A stretch of 64,000 bases of DNA from Entomortierella parvispora (lineage: Eukaryota > Mortierellomycota > Mortierellomycetes > Mortierellales > Mortierellaceae), in contig OY752144.1 of the NCBI GenBank assembly GCA_963573315.1, forward strand, positions 2,040,501 to 2,104,500. Direction: 5' to 3'. The translations under genes and the position numbers were made by a program. A model generated the notes under the pieces. The model was given only the letters and a program-made list of their open reading frames with translations. It did not search any database and was not told the origin of the DNA. Below, piece by piece: positions 13,401 to 25,900 of the stretch; within the stretch, counting starts at the first letter, position 1, and every line of letters begins with the position of its first letter.

Positions 13401-13916
13401 TCCAGAAGCGCTTCTCGTCTGCACAGCGCCACGCTTTGGTCGAACTTCAGCTCTGGAAGTTGGTTGACTCTTACATCATCAACCGTCTCACTGGCCTTTA
13501 TCTGACTTCTACTGCTGAAGGTGGTTTGATCCTCTCTTCCAAGGTTTGTGCTACAAAGTTCCCCTTTCCCCGTTTTCATCTCCAGTTTCTATGGAAATTG
13601 AACTGATCCCTTCCACTTCTTTGTTATAGCAATCGGACTCTTCCCGCCAGCAGTGGCAATTCTCTGAGCAAGGAGAGTTGTCTTTGATCTCAAACACCGG
13701 CCAGGTGGTGGATTTTGTCGATGAAAAGGCTGTCTTGGTTGATCGATCTGCCTCTCAGACTGTCTGTAAGGAAAACTTCCAGTGAAAAAAAAAACAGGAC
13801 GACTACTATAATCGAAGGACAAACAAACTAACTACTCTCTTTATTTCACATCCTAGGGTTGTACGAGACCACCAACTTTGGATGGTTGGCTTCCGAGAAC
13901 ACTTCTGATTACAAGG
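7403..13916 (+). other. Eight R-type (CBM13-like) beta-trefoil domains, exons 1-19
   Basis: Each domain opens with a WFYIKS-type strand followed by LVLDIE and then repeats QLWRYEDGFLINRRTG, GxRVIQW and NLVLDIDGDGxxxGAKL, ending in QQW. The QxW-type motifs are the hallmark of the R-type lectin/CBM13 fold. Approximate residue starts are 16, 192, 378, 547, 727, 907, 1095 and 1287. A recurring exon pattern (introns cutting after the DVQG/DIQG glycine and inside the final Gln-Gln-Trp codon) shows the domains arose by exon-module duplication. Domains 1 and 8 are the most divergent; domain 8 has lost much of the LDIE core. Linkers of 30-45 residues are rich in Ser/Thr/Glu. Binding specificity cannot be read from sequence. 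Confidence 0.75.
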
Positions 13917-16900
13917 GTATGTCCTCGCTAATTAATTATCGAAACAGGGCCAGGATATTTGTTTTCTAGAGACTGATTGTTTATCTTGTATATCTGATTA
14001 GAAATCGAGCGTGAGATTACCGAGTACAGAACCGTGTACACTCGCTATGTCAAGTACATTACCAAGTACACCATCACGACGACAACTACTCGCACCATCA
14101 CCCGCTATATTGTCCGCGTTCATCCCCAGTGCACACTGGAGAATGCCACTGTTGTTGAGCGTGAAGGAACCGTCTGGGCCACTCACCTGGTGGAAGCTGG
14201 TACCAACGTGAGCTACGAGATGCAGCTTCTGTTGGATAACACCGAGTCGGTGTACTACATCTACATCCAGTGGGGCTCAACCAACGGCACCCTGGAAGGT
14301 CCTTACAAGACTGTTGAGGCTGCTGAGGTCGCCTATAAGGAGACCTTTGCTGACAAGATCGGTATTGAGTGGAGCGAGCGCAACAACCCTGCTGCTCTCG
14401 GTGACAGCTGGTCAGTCGAGGAAATCGCATACGAAACCGTCACAGAGGACCGTGATGAGAGCACCGGCGGCGAAGTTGTGGAAAAGCAAATTGGAGCCTC
14501 CTCAACCACGATCACTTCTACCCACCACTCTTTGGTCGATGCCGTGTGCCCTATCGCCGACCAAGTCCAGGTTTACAAGGACAGCGAGAACTACCACACC
14601 ATCCTTTCTAAGCGATCTACTGGTGCAACATATATCTACCAGATGCTGTACAACTTTGTCACTAAGACCTATTACGTGTACCTGCGATGGGGCGACGTTG
14701 ACTACAAGCTCGACGGACCTTTCGAGACTATTGAGCAAGCCAAGTCTGTCTTTACTACAAAGTACCGCGAGACTTTTGGTATTTCTTGGGAGGAACGCAC
14801 CATCGTAACCAACAGTAAGCAAAGTGACAGATTTACATGACTGCTCACAAATCCTCAACAAAGATGGATGTACTGATCCCAATTTTTCAATCTTTTTTTT
14901 TTTTTTTTAGCTGAGTGGGCGATCGTGCACCTCGACTTTGATACTGAGGAGCAGTACATCACTGAGGCCGATGACGAGGTGCAGGAGACCACCACCATCG
15001 TCAGCAGTGATCGTGCTACCGTTTCTACCAAAGATGACAACACTATCACCTATCACCAAACCATCGAGACTGTTGTTGATGAGCAGGCCATCAAGGAGCG
15101 CGAGACCTCTACCGACACTACCACCAAGGTCCTTGAGATCAACCAGCCCGCTGTGTCCAAGGGATCCTCTTGGTTCCGTCGTGTTGCCTCTGGCGCTGGT
15201 ATCGTCGCTGCTGGTGCTTTGACGCAGGTCGATGGCGTCTGGAAGCGCACTGTCCAGGTCCTCACCACCCGCAAGGCTCATGTCGACAAGGTCTGCCCCA
15301 TTGCCAAGACCTCGTATGTGTACTACGACGACGATGTGTATGATGCCGTCTTGACTGAGAAGTCGACCGGTGTCACCTATGTCACCCAGTTGTTGTACGA
15401 CACCACCAAGAGCGCGTACTACGTCTACATCCGATGGGGTGAGATTGACTACAAGCTCGATGGACCCCATGAGACCATTGAGGCTGCCAAGTCTGCTTTC
15501 CAGGTTACTTACCACGACAAATTCGGTGTTGAGTGGACTGATCGCGAGACCACTGTCAGCGACACCTGGACCTATGAAGTTAAGACCTACGAGACTTTTG
15601 AGGAGACCGAGGAGATCGAGGAGATCGTGGAGGACTCCAAGGTCGAGCAGTTGAAGCAGGAGGAGCGATCTGCCAACACTGATGTCAAGACCACTCAGAC
15701 AATTGTCACCAAGGAGACCGGAGTTGTCGCCAAGCCCGCTGTTTCCAAGGGATCTTCCTGGTTCCGTCGCATTGCCACTGGAGCTGGTGCTGCTGCTGCT
15801 GGTGCCTTGACCCAGGTCGATGGCGTCTGGAAGCGCACTGTCCAGGTCCTTACCACCCGCAAGGCTCATGTCGACAAGGTCTGCCCCATTGCCAAGACCT
15901 CGTACGTATACTACGATGATGATGTGTATGATGCCGTCTTGACTGAGAAGTCGACCGGTGTCACCTATGTCACCCAGTTGTTGTACGACGCCACCAAGAG
16001 CGCATACTACGTCTACATCCGCTGGGGTGAGATTGACTACAAGCTCGATGGACCCCATGAGACCATTGAGGCTGCCAAGTCTGCCTTCCAGGTCACTTAC
16101 CACGACAAGTTCGGAGTCCAGTGGACCGAGCGCGAGACCACTGTCAGCGAGGCCTGGACCTACGAGGTCAAGACTTACGAGACCTTTGAGGAGACCGAGG
16201 AGATTGAGGAGGTCGTTGACGAGACCGAGATTTCTACTGAGGTTGTCCGCGAGCAGGCTGTCGTTGAGAAGGAGAAGGAGAAGGAGGTCGAGGTCGAGAC
16301 CCACACCTCCACCACTACCACCTCCGAAGATGTTGTCCTTGAGCACACCACCACCGAAGTTGTTGCTGTCGATGAGACCAAGGAGGTTGTCGTCACCAAG
16401 GAGAGCGGAGTTGTCGCCAAGCCCGCTGTTTCTAAGGGATCTTCCTGGTTCCGTCGCATTGCCACTGGAGCTGGTGCTGCCGCTGTTGGCGCCTTGACTC
16501 AGGTCGATGGCGTCTGGAAGCGCACTGTCCAGGTCCTTACCACTCGCAAGGCTCACGTTGACAAGGTCTGCCCCATTGCCAAGACCTCGTACGTGTACTA
16601 CGACGACGATGTGTATGATGCCGTCTTGACTGAGAAGTCAACCGGTGTCACCTATGTCACCCAGTTGTTGTACGACGCCACCAAGAGCGCATACTACGTC
16701 TACATCCGCTGGGGTGAGATTGACTACAAGCTCGATGGACCCCATGAGACCATTGAGGCTGCCAAGTCTGCCTTCCAGGTCACTTACCATGACAAGTTCG
16801 GAGTCCAGTGGACCGAGCGCGAGACCACTGTCAGCGAGGCCTGGACCTACGAGGTCAAGACTTACGAGACCTTTGAGGAGACCGAGGAGATTGAGGAGGT

Positions 16901-19900
16901 CGTTGACGAGACCGAGATTTCTACTGAGGTTGTCCGCGAGCAGGCTGTCGTTGAGAAGGAGAAGGAGAAGGAGGTCGAGGTCGAGACCCACACCTCCACC
17001 ACTACCACCTCCGAAGATGTTATCCTTGAGCACACCACCACCGAGGTTGTTGCTGTCGATGAGACCAAGGAGGTTGTCGTCACCAAGGAGAGCGGAGTTG
17101 TCGCCAAGCCCGCTGTTTCCAAGGGATCTTCCTGGTTCCGTCGCATTGCCACTGGAGCTGGTGCCGCTGCTGCTGGTGCCTTGACCCAGGTCGATGGCGT
17201 TTGGAAGCGCACTGTCCAGGTCCTTACCACCCGCAAGGCTCATGTCGACAAGGTCTGCCCCATTGCTAAGACCTCGTACGTGTACTACGACGATGATGTG
17301 TATGATGCCGTCTTGACTGAGAAGTCGACCGGTGTCACCTATGTCACCCAGTTGTTGTACGACACCACCAAGAGCGCATACTACGTCTACATCCGATGGG
17401 GTGAGATTGACTACAAGCTCGATGGACCCCATGAGACCATTGAGGCTGCCAAGTCTGCGTTCCAGGTCACTTACCATGACAAATTCGGAGTCCAGTGGAC
17501 CGAGCGCGAGACCACTGTCAGCGAGGCCTGGACCTACGAGGTCAAGACCTACGAGACCTTTGAGGAGACCGAGGAGATTGAGGAGGTCGTTGACGAGACC
17601 GAGATTTCTACTGAGGTTGTCCGCGAGCAGGCTGTCGTTGAGAAGGAGAAGGAGAAGGAGAAGGAGGTCGAGGTCGAGACGCACACCTCCACCACTACCA
17701 CCTCCGAAGATGTTGTCCTTGAGCACACCACCACCGAAGTTGTTGCAGTGGATGAGACGAAGGACACCGTTGTCACTAAGGAGACCGGAGTTGTCGCCAA
17801 GCCCGCTGTCTCTAAGGGATCTTCCTGGTTCCGTCGCATTGCCACTGGAGCTGGTGCCGCTGCTGCTGGTGCCTTGACCCAGGTCGATGGTGTCTGGAAG
17901 CGCACTGTCCAGGTCCTTACCACCCGCAAGGCTCATGTCGACAAGGTCTGCCCCATTGCCAAGACCTCGTATGTGTACTACGACGACGATGTGTATGATG
18001 CCGTCTTGACTGAGAAGTCGACCGGTGTCACCTATGTCACCCAGTTGTTGTACGACACCACCAAGAGCGCGTACTACGTCTACATCCGATGGGGTGAGAT
18101 TGACTACAAGCTCGATGGACCCCATGAGACCATTGAGGCTGCCAAGTCTGCCTTCCAGGTCACTTACCACGACAAGTTCGGAGTCCAGTGGACCGAGCGT
18201 GAGACGACAGTCAATGGTAAGATATATTCAACGGAAAGTATTGTTCACTATCGCTCCAGACCTGTTTCTAATTATAACACGCCACGCCACTTTATCTCTA
18301 GATGCCTACACCTATGAAGTCAAGACCTACGAGACCTTTGAGGAGACCGAAGAGATTGAGGAGGTCGTTGATGAGACCGAGATTTCCACTGAGGTTGTCC
18401 GCGAGCAGGCTGTCGTCGAGAAGGAGAAGGAGAAGGAGGTCGAGGTCGAGACCCACACCTCTACCACTACCACCTCCGAGGAAGTTGTCCTTGAGCACAC
18501 CACTACCGAGGTTGTTGCTGTCGATGAGACCAAGGAGGTTGTTGTCACCAAGGAGACCGGAGTTGTCGCCAAGCCCGCTGTCTCCAAGGGATCTTCCTGG
18601 TTCCGTCGCATTGCCACTGGAGCTGGAGCTGCTGCTGCTGGTGCCTTGACCCAGGTCGATGGTGTCTGGAAGCGCACTGTCCAGGTCCTTACCACCCGCA
18701 AGGCTCATGTCGACAAGGTCTGCCCCATTGCCAAGACCTCGTATGTGTACTACGACGACGATGTGTATGATGCCGTCTTGACTGAGAAGTCGACCGGTGT
18801 CACCTATGTCACCCAGTTGTTGTACGACACCACCAAGAGCGCGTACTACGTCTACATCCGATGGGGTGAGATTGACTACAAGCTCGATGGACCCCATGAG
18901 ACCATTGAGGCTGCCAAGTCTGCTTTCCAGGTTACTTACCACGACAAATTCGGTGTTGAGTGGACTGATCGCGAGACCACTGTCAGCGACACCTGGACCT
19001 ATGAAGTTAAGACCTACGAGACTTTTGAGGAGACCGAGGAGATCGAGGAGATCGTGGAGGACTCCAAGGTCGAGCAGTTGAAGCAGGAGGAGCGATCTGC
19101 CAACACTGATGTCAAGACCACTCAGACAATTGTCACCAAGGAGACCGGAGTTGTCGCCAAGCCCGCTGTTTCCAAGGGATCTTCCTGGTTCCGTCGCATT
19201 GCCACTGGAGCTGGTGCTGCTGCTGCTGGTGCCTTGACCCAGGTCGATGGCGTCTGGAAGCGCACTGTCCAGGTCCTTACCACCCGCAAGGCTCATGTCG
19301 ACAAGGTCTGCCCCATTGCCAAGACCTCGTACGTATACTACGATGATGATGTGTATGATGCCGTCTTGACTGAGAAGTCGACCGGTGTCACCTATGTCAC
19401 CCAGTTGTTGTACGACGCCACCAAGAGCGCATACTACGTCTACATCCGCTGGGGTGAGATTGACTACAAGCTCGATGGACCCCATGAGACCATTGAGGCT
19501 GCCAAGTCTGCCTTCCAGGTCACTTACCACGACAAGTTCGGAGTCCAGTGGACCGAGCGCGAGACCACTGTCAGCGAGGCCTGGACCTACGAGGTCAAGA
19601 CTTACGAGACCTTTGAGGAGACCGAGGAGATTGAGGAGGTCGTTGACGAGACCGAGATTTCTACTGAGGTTGTCCGCGAGCAGGCTGTCGTTGAGAAGGA
19701 GAAGGAGAAGGAGGTCGAGGTCGAGACCCACACCTCTACCACTACCACCTCCGAGGAAGTTGTTCTCGAGCACACCACTACCGAGGTTGTTGCTGTCGAT
19801 GAGACCAAGGAGGTTGTCGTCACCAAGGAGAGCGGAGTTGTCGCCAAGCCCGCTGTCTCTAAGGGATCTTCCTGGTTCCGTCGCATTGCCACTGGAGCTG

Positions 19901-22900
19901 GTGCTGCCGCTGTTGGCGCCTTGACTCAGGTCGATGGCGTCTGGAAGCGCACTGTCCAGGTCCTTACCACTCGCAAGGCTCACGTTGACAAGGTCTGCCC
20001 CATTGCCAAGACCTCGTACGTGTACTACGACGACGATGTGTATGATGCCGTCTTGACTGAGAAGTCGACCGGTGTCACCTATGTCACCCAGTTGTTGTAC
20101 GACACCACGAAGAGCGCGTACTATGTCTACATCCGATGGGGTGAGATTGACTACAAGCTCGATGGACCCCATGAGACCATTGAATCTGCCAAGTCTGCCT
20201 TCCAGGTCACTTACCACGACAAGTTCGGAGTCCAGTGGACCGAGCGCGAGACCACTGTCAGCGAGGCCTGGACCTACGAGGTCAAGACTTACGAGACCTT
20301 TGAGGAGACCGAGGAGATTGAGGAGGTCGTTGACGAGACCGAGATTTCTACTGAGGTTGTCCGCGAGCAGGCTGTCGTCGAGAAGGAGAAGGAGGTCGAG
20401 GTCGAGACCCACACCTCTACCACTACCATCTCCGAAGATGTTGTCCTTGAGCACACCACTACCGAGGTTGTTGCTGTCGATGAGGCCAAGGAGACCGTTA
20501 TAACCAAGGAGAGCGGAGTTGTCGCCAAGCCCGCTGTCTCCAAGGGATCTTCTTGGTTCCGTCGCATTGCCACTGGAGCTGGTGCCGCTGCTGCTGGTGC
20601 CTTGACTCAGGTCGATGGTGTCTGGAAGCGCACTGTCCAGGTCCTTACCACCCGCAAGGCTCACGTTGACAAGGTCTGCCCTATTGCCAAGACCTCGTAC
20701 GTTTACTACGATGATGATGTGTATGATGCCGTCTTGACTGAGAAGTCGACCGGTGTCACCTATGTCACCCAATTGTTGTACGACACCACGAAGAGCGCGT
20801 ACTACGTCTACATCCGATGGGGTGAGATTGACTACAAGCTCGATGGACCCCATGAGACCATTGAGGCTGCCAAGTCTGCTTTCCAGGTCACTTACCATGA
20901 CAAGTTCGGAGTCCAGTGGACCGAGCGCGAGACCACTGTCAGCGAGGCCTGGACCTACGAGGTCAAGACCTACGAGACCTTTGAGGAGACCGAGGAGATT
21001 GAGGAGGTCGTTGACGAGACCGAGATTTCTACTGAGGTTGTCCGCGAGCAGGCTGTCGTTGAGAAGGAGAAGGAGAAGGAGGTCGAGGTCAAGACCCACA
21101 CCTCCACCACTACCACCTCCGAAGATGTTGTCCTTGAGCACACCACTACCGAGGTTGTTGCTGTCGATGAGTCCAAGGAGGTTGTCGTCACCAAGGAGAC
21201 CGGAGTTGTCGCCAAGCCCGCTGTTTCCAAGGGATCTTCCTGGTTCCGTCGCATTGCCACTGGAGCTGGAGCTGCTGCTGCTGGTGCCTTGACCCAGGTC
21301 GATGGCGTCTGGAAGCGCACTGTCCAGGTCCTTACCACCCGCAAGGCTCATGTCGACAAGGTCTGCCCTATTGCCAAGACCTCGTACGTGTACTACGACG
21401 ACGATGTGTATGATGCCGTCTTGACTGAGAAGTCGACCGGTGTCACCTATGTCACCCAATTGTTGTACGACACCACGAAGAGCGCGTACTACGTCTACAT
21501 CCGATGGGGTGAGATTGACTACAAGCTCGATGGACCCCATGAGACCATTGAGGCTGCCAAGTCTGCCTTCCAGGTCACTTACCACGACAAGTTCGGAGTC
21601 CAGTGGACCGAGCGTGAGACGACAGTCAATGGTAAGATATATTCAACGGAAAGTATTGTTCACTATCGCTCCAGACCTGTTTCTAACTATAACACGCCAC
21701 GCCACTTTATTTCTAGATGCCTACACCTATGAAGTCAAGACCTACGAGACCTTTGAGGAGACCGAAGAGATTGAGGAGGTCGTTGATGAGACCGAGATTT
21801 CTACTGAGGTTGTCCGCGAGCAGGCTGTCGTCGAGAAGGAGAAGGAGAAGGAGGTCGAGGTCGAGACGCACACCTCCACCACTACCACCTCCGAGGAAGT
21901 TGTCCTTGAGCACACCACTACCGAGGTTGTTGCTGTCGATGAGACCAAGGAGGTTGTTGTCACCAAGGAGAGCGGAGTTGTCGCCAAGCCCGCTGTCTCC
22001 AAGGGATCTTCCTGGTTCCGTCGCATTGCCACTGGAGCTGGAGCTGCTGCTGCTGGTGCCTTGACCCAGGTCGATGGCGTCTGGAAGCGCACTGTCCAGG
22101 TCCTTACCACCCGCAAGGCTCACGTTGACAAGGTCTGCCCCATTGCCAAGACCTCGTACGTGTACTACGACGATGATGTGTATGATGCCGTCTTGACTGA
22201 GAAGTCGACCGGTGTCACCTATGTCACCCAGCTGTTGTACGACACCACGAAGAGCGCGTACTATGTCTACATCCGATGGGGTGAGATTGACTACAAGCTC
22301 GATGGACCCCATGAGACCATTGAGGCTGCCAAGTCTGCCTTCCAGGTCACTTACCACGACAAGTTCGGAGTCCAGTGGACCGAGCGTGAGACGACAGTCA
22401 ATGGTAAGATATATTCAACGGAAAGTATTGTTCACTATCGCTCCAGACCTGTTTCTAATTATAACACGCCACGCCACTTTATTTCTAGATGCCTACACCT
22501 ATGAAGTCAAGACCTACGAGACCTTTGAGGAGACCGAAGAGATTGAGGAGGTCGTTGATGAGACCGAGATTTCTACTGAGGTTGTCCGCGAGCAGGCTGT
22601 CGTTGAGAAGGAGAAGGAGAAGGAGAAGGAGGTCGAGGTCGAGACCAACACCTCCACCACTACCACCTCCGAGGAAGTTGCCCTTGAGCACACCACTACC
22701 GAGGTTGTTGCTGTCGATGAGACCAAGGAGGTTGTCGTCACTAAGGAGACCGGAGTTGTCGCCAAGCCCGCTGTTTCCAAGGGATCTTCCTGGTTCCGTC
22801 GTGTTGCCTCTGGCGCTGGTGCCGCCGCTGCTGGTGCCTTGACTCAGGTCGATGGCGTCTGGAAGCGCACTGTCCAGGTCCTTACCACCCGCAAGGCTCA

Positions 22901-25900
22901 TGTCGACAAGGTCTGCCCTATTGCCAAGACCTCGTACGTTTACTACGATGATGATGTGTATGATGCCGTCTTGACTGAGAAGTCGACCGGTGTCACCTAT
23001 GTCACCCAGTTGTTGTACGACGCCACCAAGAGCGCATACTACGTCTACATCCGATGGGGTGAGATTGACTACAAGCTCGATGGACCCCATGAGACCATTG
23101 AGGCTGCCAAGTCTGCCTTCCAGGTCACTTACCACGACAAGTTCGGAGTCCAGTGGACCGAGCGTGAGACGACAGTCAATGGTAAGATATATTCAACGGA
23201 AAGTATTGTTCACTATCGCTCCAGACCTGTTTCTAACTATAACACGCCACGCTACTTTATTTCTAGATGCCTACACCTATGAAGTCAAGACCTACGAGAC
23301 CTTTGAGGAGACCGAAGAGATTGAGGAGGTCGTTGATGAGACCGAGATTTCTACTGAGGTTGTCCGCGAGCAGGCTGTCGTCGAGAAGGAGAAGGAGAAG
23401 GAGGTCGAGGTCGAGACCCACACCTCCACCACTACCACCTCCGAAGATGTTGTTCTTGAGCACACCACCACCGAAGTTGTTGCTGTCGATGAGGCCAAGG
23501 AGGTTGTCGTCACCAAGGAGAGCGGAGTTGTCGCCAAGCCCGCTGTTTCTAAGGGATCTTCCTGGTTCCGTCGCATTGCCACTGGAGCTGGTGCTGCTGC
23601 TGCTGGTGCCCTGACCCAGGTCGATGGCGTCTGGAAGCGCACTGTCCAGGTCCTTACCACCCGCAAGGCTCACGTTGACAAGGTCTGCCCCATTGCCAAG
23701 ACCTCGTACGTGTACTACGACGACGATGTGTATGATGCCGTCTTGACTGAGAAGTCGACCGGTGTCACCTATGTCACCCAATTGTTGTACGACACCACGA
23801 AGAGCGCGTACTACGTCTACATTCGATGGGGTGAGATTGACTACAAGCTCGATGGACCCCATGAGACCATTGAATCTGCCAAGTCTGCCTTCCAGGTCAC
23901 CTACCACGACAAGTTCGGAGTCCAGTGGACCGAGCGCGAGACCACTGTCAGCGAGGCCTGGACCTATGAGGTCAAGACCTACGAGACCTTTGAGGAGACC
24001 GAAGAGATTGAGGAGGTCGTTGACGAGACCGAGATTTCTACTGAGGTTGTCCGCGAGCAGGCTGTCGTCGAGAAGGAGAAGGAGAAGGAGATCGAGGTCG
24101 AGACCCACACCTCCACCACTACCACCTCCGAAGATGTTGTTCTTGAGCACACCACCACCGAAGTTGTTGCTGTCGATGAGGCCAAGGAGGTTGTCGTCAC
24201 CAAGGAGAGCGGAGTTGTCGCCAAGCCCGCTGTTTCTAAGGGATCTTCCTGGTTCCGTCGCATTGCCACTGGAGCTGGTGCTGCTGCTGCTGGTGCCCTG
24301 ACCCAGGTCGATGGCGTCTGGAAGCGCACTGTCCAGGTCCTTACCACCCGCAAGGCTCACGTTGACAAGGTCTGCCCCATTGCCAAGACCTCGTACGTGT
24401 ACTACGACGACGATGTGTATGATGCCGTCTTGACTGAGAAGTCGACCGGTGTCACCTATGTCACCCAATTGTTGTACGACACCACGAAGAGCGCGTACTA
24501 TGTCTACATCCGATGGGGTGAGATTGACTACAAGCTCGATGGACCCCATGAGACCATTGAATCTGCCAAGTCTGCTTTCCAGGTCACTTACCATGACAAA
24601 TTCGGAGTCCAGTGGACCGAGCGCGAGACCACTGTCAGCGAGGCCTGGACCTACGAGGTCAAGACTTACGAGACCTTTGAGGAGACCGAAGAGATTGAGG
24701 AGGTCGTTGATGAGACCGAGATTTCTACTGAGGTTGTCCGCGAGCAGGCTGTCGTCGAGAAGGAGAAGGAGAAGGAGGTCGAGGTCGAGACCCACACCTC
24801 TACCTCTACCACTACCACCTCCGAAGATGTTGTCCTCGAGCACACCACCACCGAAGTTGTTGCAGTGGATGAGACCAAGGAGGTTGTCGTCACCAAGGAG
24901 AGCGGAGTTGTCGCCAAGCCCGCTGTTTCCAAGGGATCTTCCTGGTTCCGTCGTGTTGCCTCTGGCGCTGGTGCCGCCGCTGCTGGTGCCTTGACTCAGG
25001 TCGATGGCGTCTGGAAGCGCACTGTCCAGGTCCTTACCACCCGCAAGGCTCACGTTGACAAGGTCTGCCCCATTGCCAAGACCTCGTATGTGTACTACGA
25101 CGACGATGTGTATGATGCCGTCTTGACTGAGAAGTCGACCGGTGTCACCTATGTCACCCAGTTGTTGTACGACACCACCAAGAGCGCGTACTACGTCTAC
25201 ATCCGATGGGGTGAGATTGACTACAAGCTCGATGGACCCCATGAGACCATTGAGGCTGCCAAGTCTGCGTTCCAGGTCACTTACCACGACAAGTTCGGAG
25301 TCCAGTGGACCGAGCGTGAAACGACAGTCAATGGTAAGATATATTCAACGGAAAGTATTGTTCACTATCGCTCCAGACCTGTTTCTAATTATAACACGCC
25401 ACGCCACTTTATTTCTAGATGCCTACACCTATGAGGTCAAGACCTACGAGACCTTTGAGGAGACCGAAGAGATTGAGGAGGTCGTTGATGAGACCGAGAT
25501 TTCTACTGAGGTTGTCCGCGAGCAGGCTGTCGTTGAGAAGGAGAAGGAGAAGGAGAAGGAGGTCGAGGTCGAGACCAACACCTCCACCACTACCACCTCC
25601 GAGGAAGTTGCCCTTGAGCACACCACTACCGAGGTTGTTGCTGTCGATGAGACCAAGGAGGTTGTCGTCACCAAGGAGACCGGAGTTGTCGCCAAGCCCG
25701 CTGTTTCCAAGGGATCTTCCTGGTTCCGTCGCATTGCCACTGGAGCTGGTGCTGCTGCTGCTGGTGCCCTGACCCAGGTCGATGGCGTCTGGAAGCGCAC
25801 TGTCCAGGTCCTTACCACTCGCAAGGCTCACGTTGACAAGGTCTGCCCCATTGCCAAGACCTCGTACGTGTACTACGACGACGATGTGTATGATGCCGTC

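Noticed and set aside
7403-13916. Secreted lectin interpretation of the beta-trefoil part
   Set aside because: The N-terminus (MAGSPTTSARSSRVLSFPSG) has no hydrophobic core of a signal peptide, and no membrane segment follows, so a secreted protein is unlikely.
18298-21585. Antisense open frame of about 1,095 codons (and similar ones at 14907-16556, 16638-18170, 23263-25287) opposite the WGR array
   Set aside because: They mirror the sense exons, run across the same introns, encode Leu/Asp/Gly-rich low-complexity sequence and repeat with the sense unit. They exist because the biased sense codons (GAG, GTC, GCC, ACC) give no antisense stops.
18025-21732. Plus-strand open frame starting in a Ser/Arg/Pro-rich segment before the second WGR block
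   Set aside because: The first part is an out-of-frame reading of the preceding exon that runs through the intron by chance; the spliced model with exon start at 18302 is in frame on both sides.
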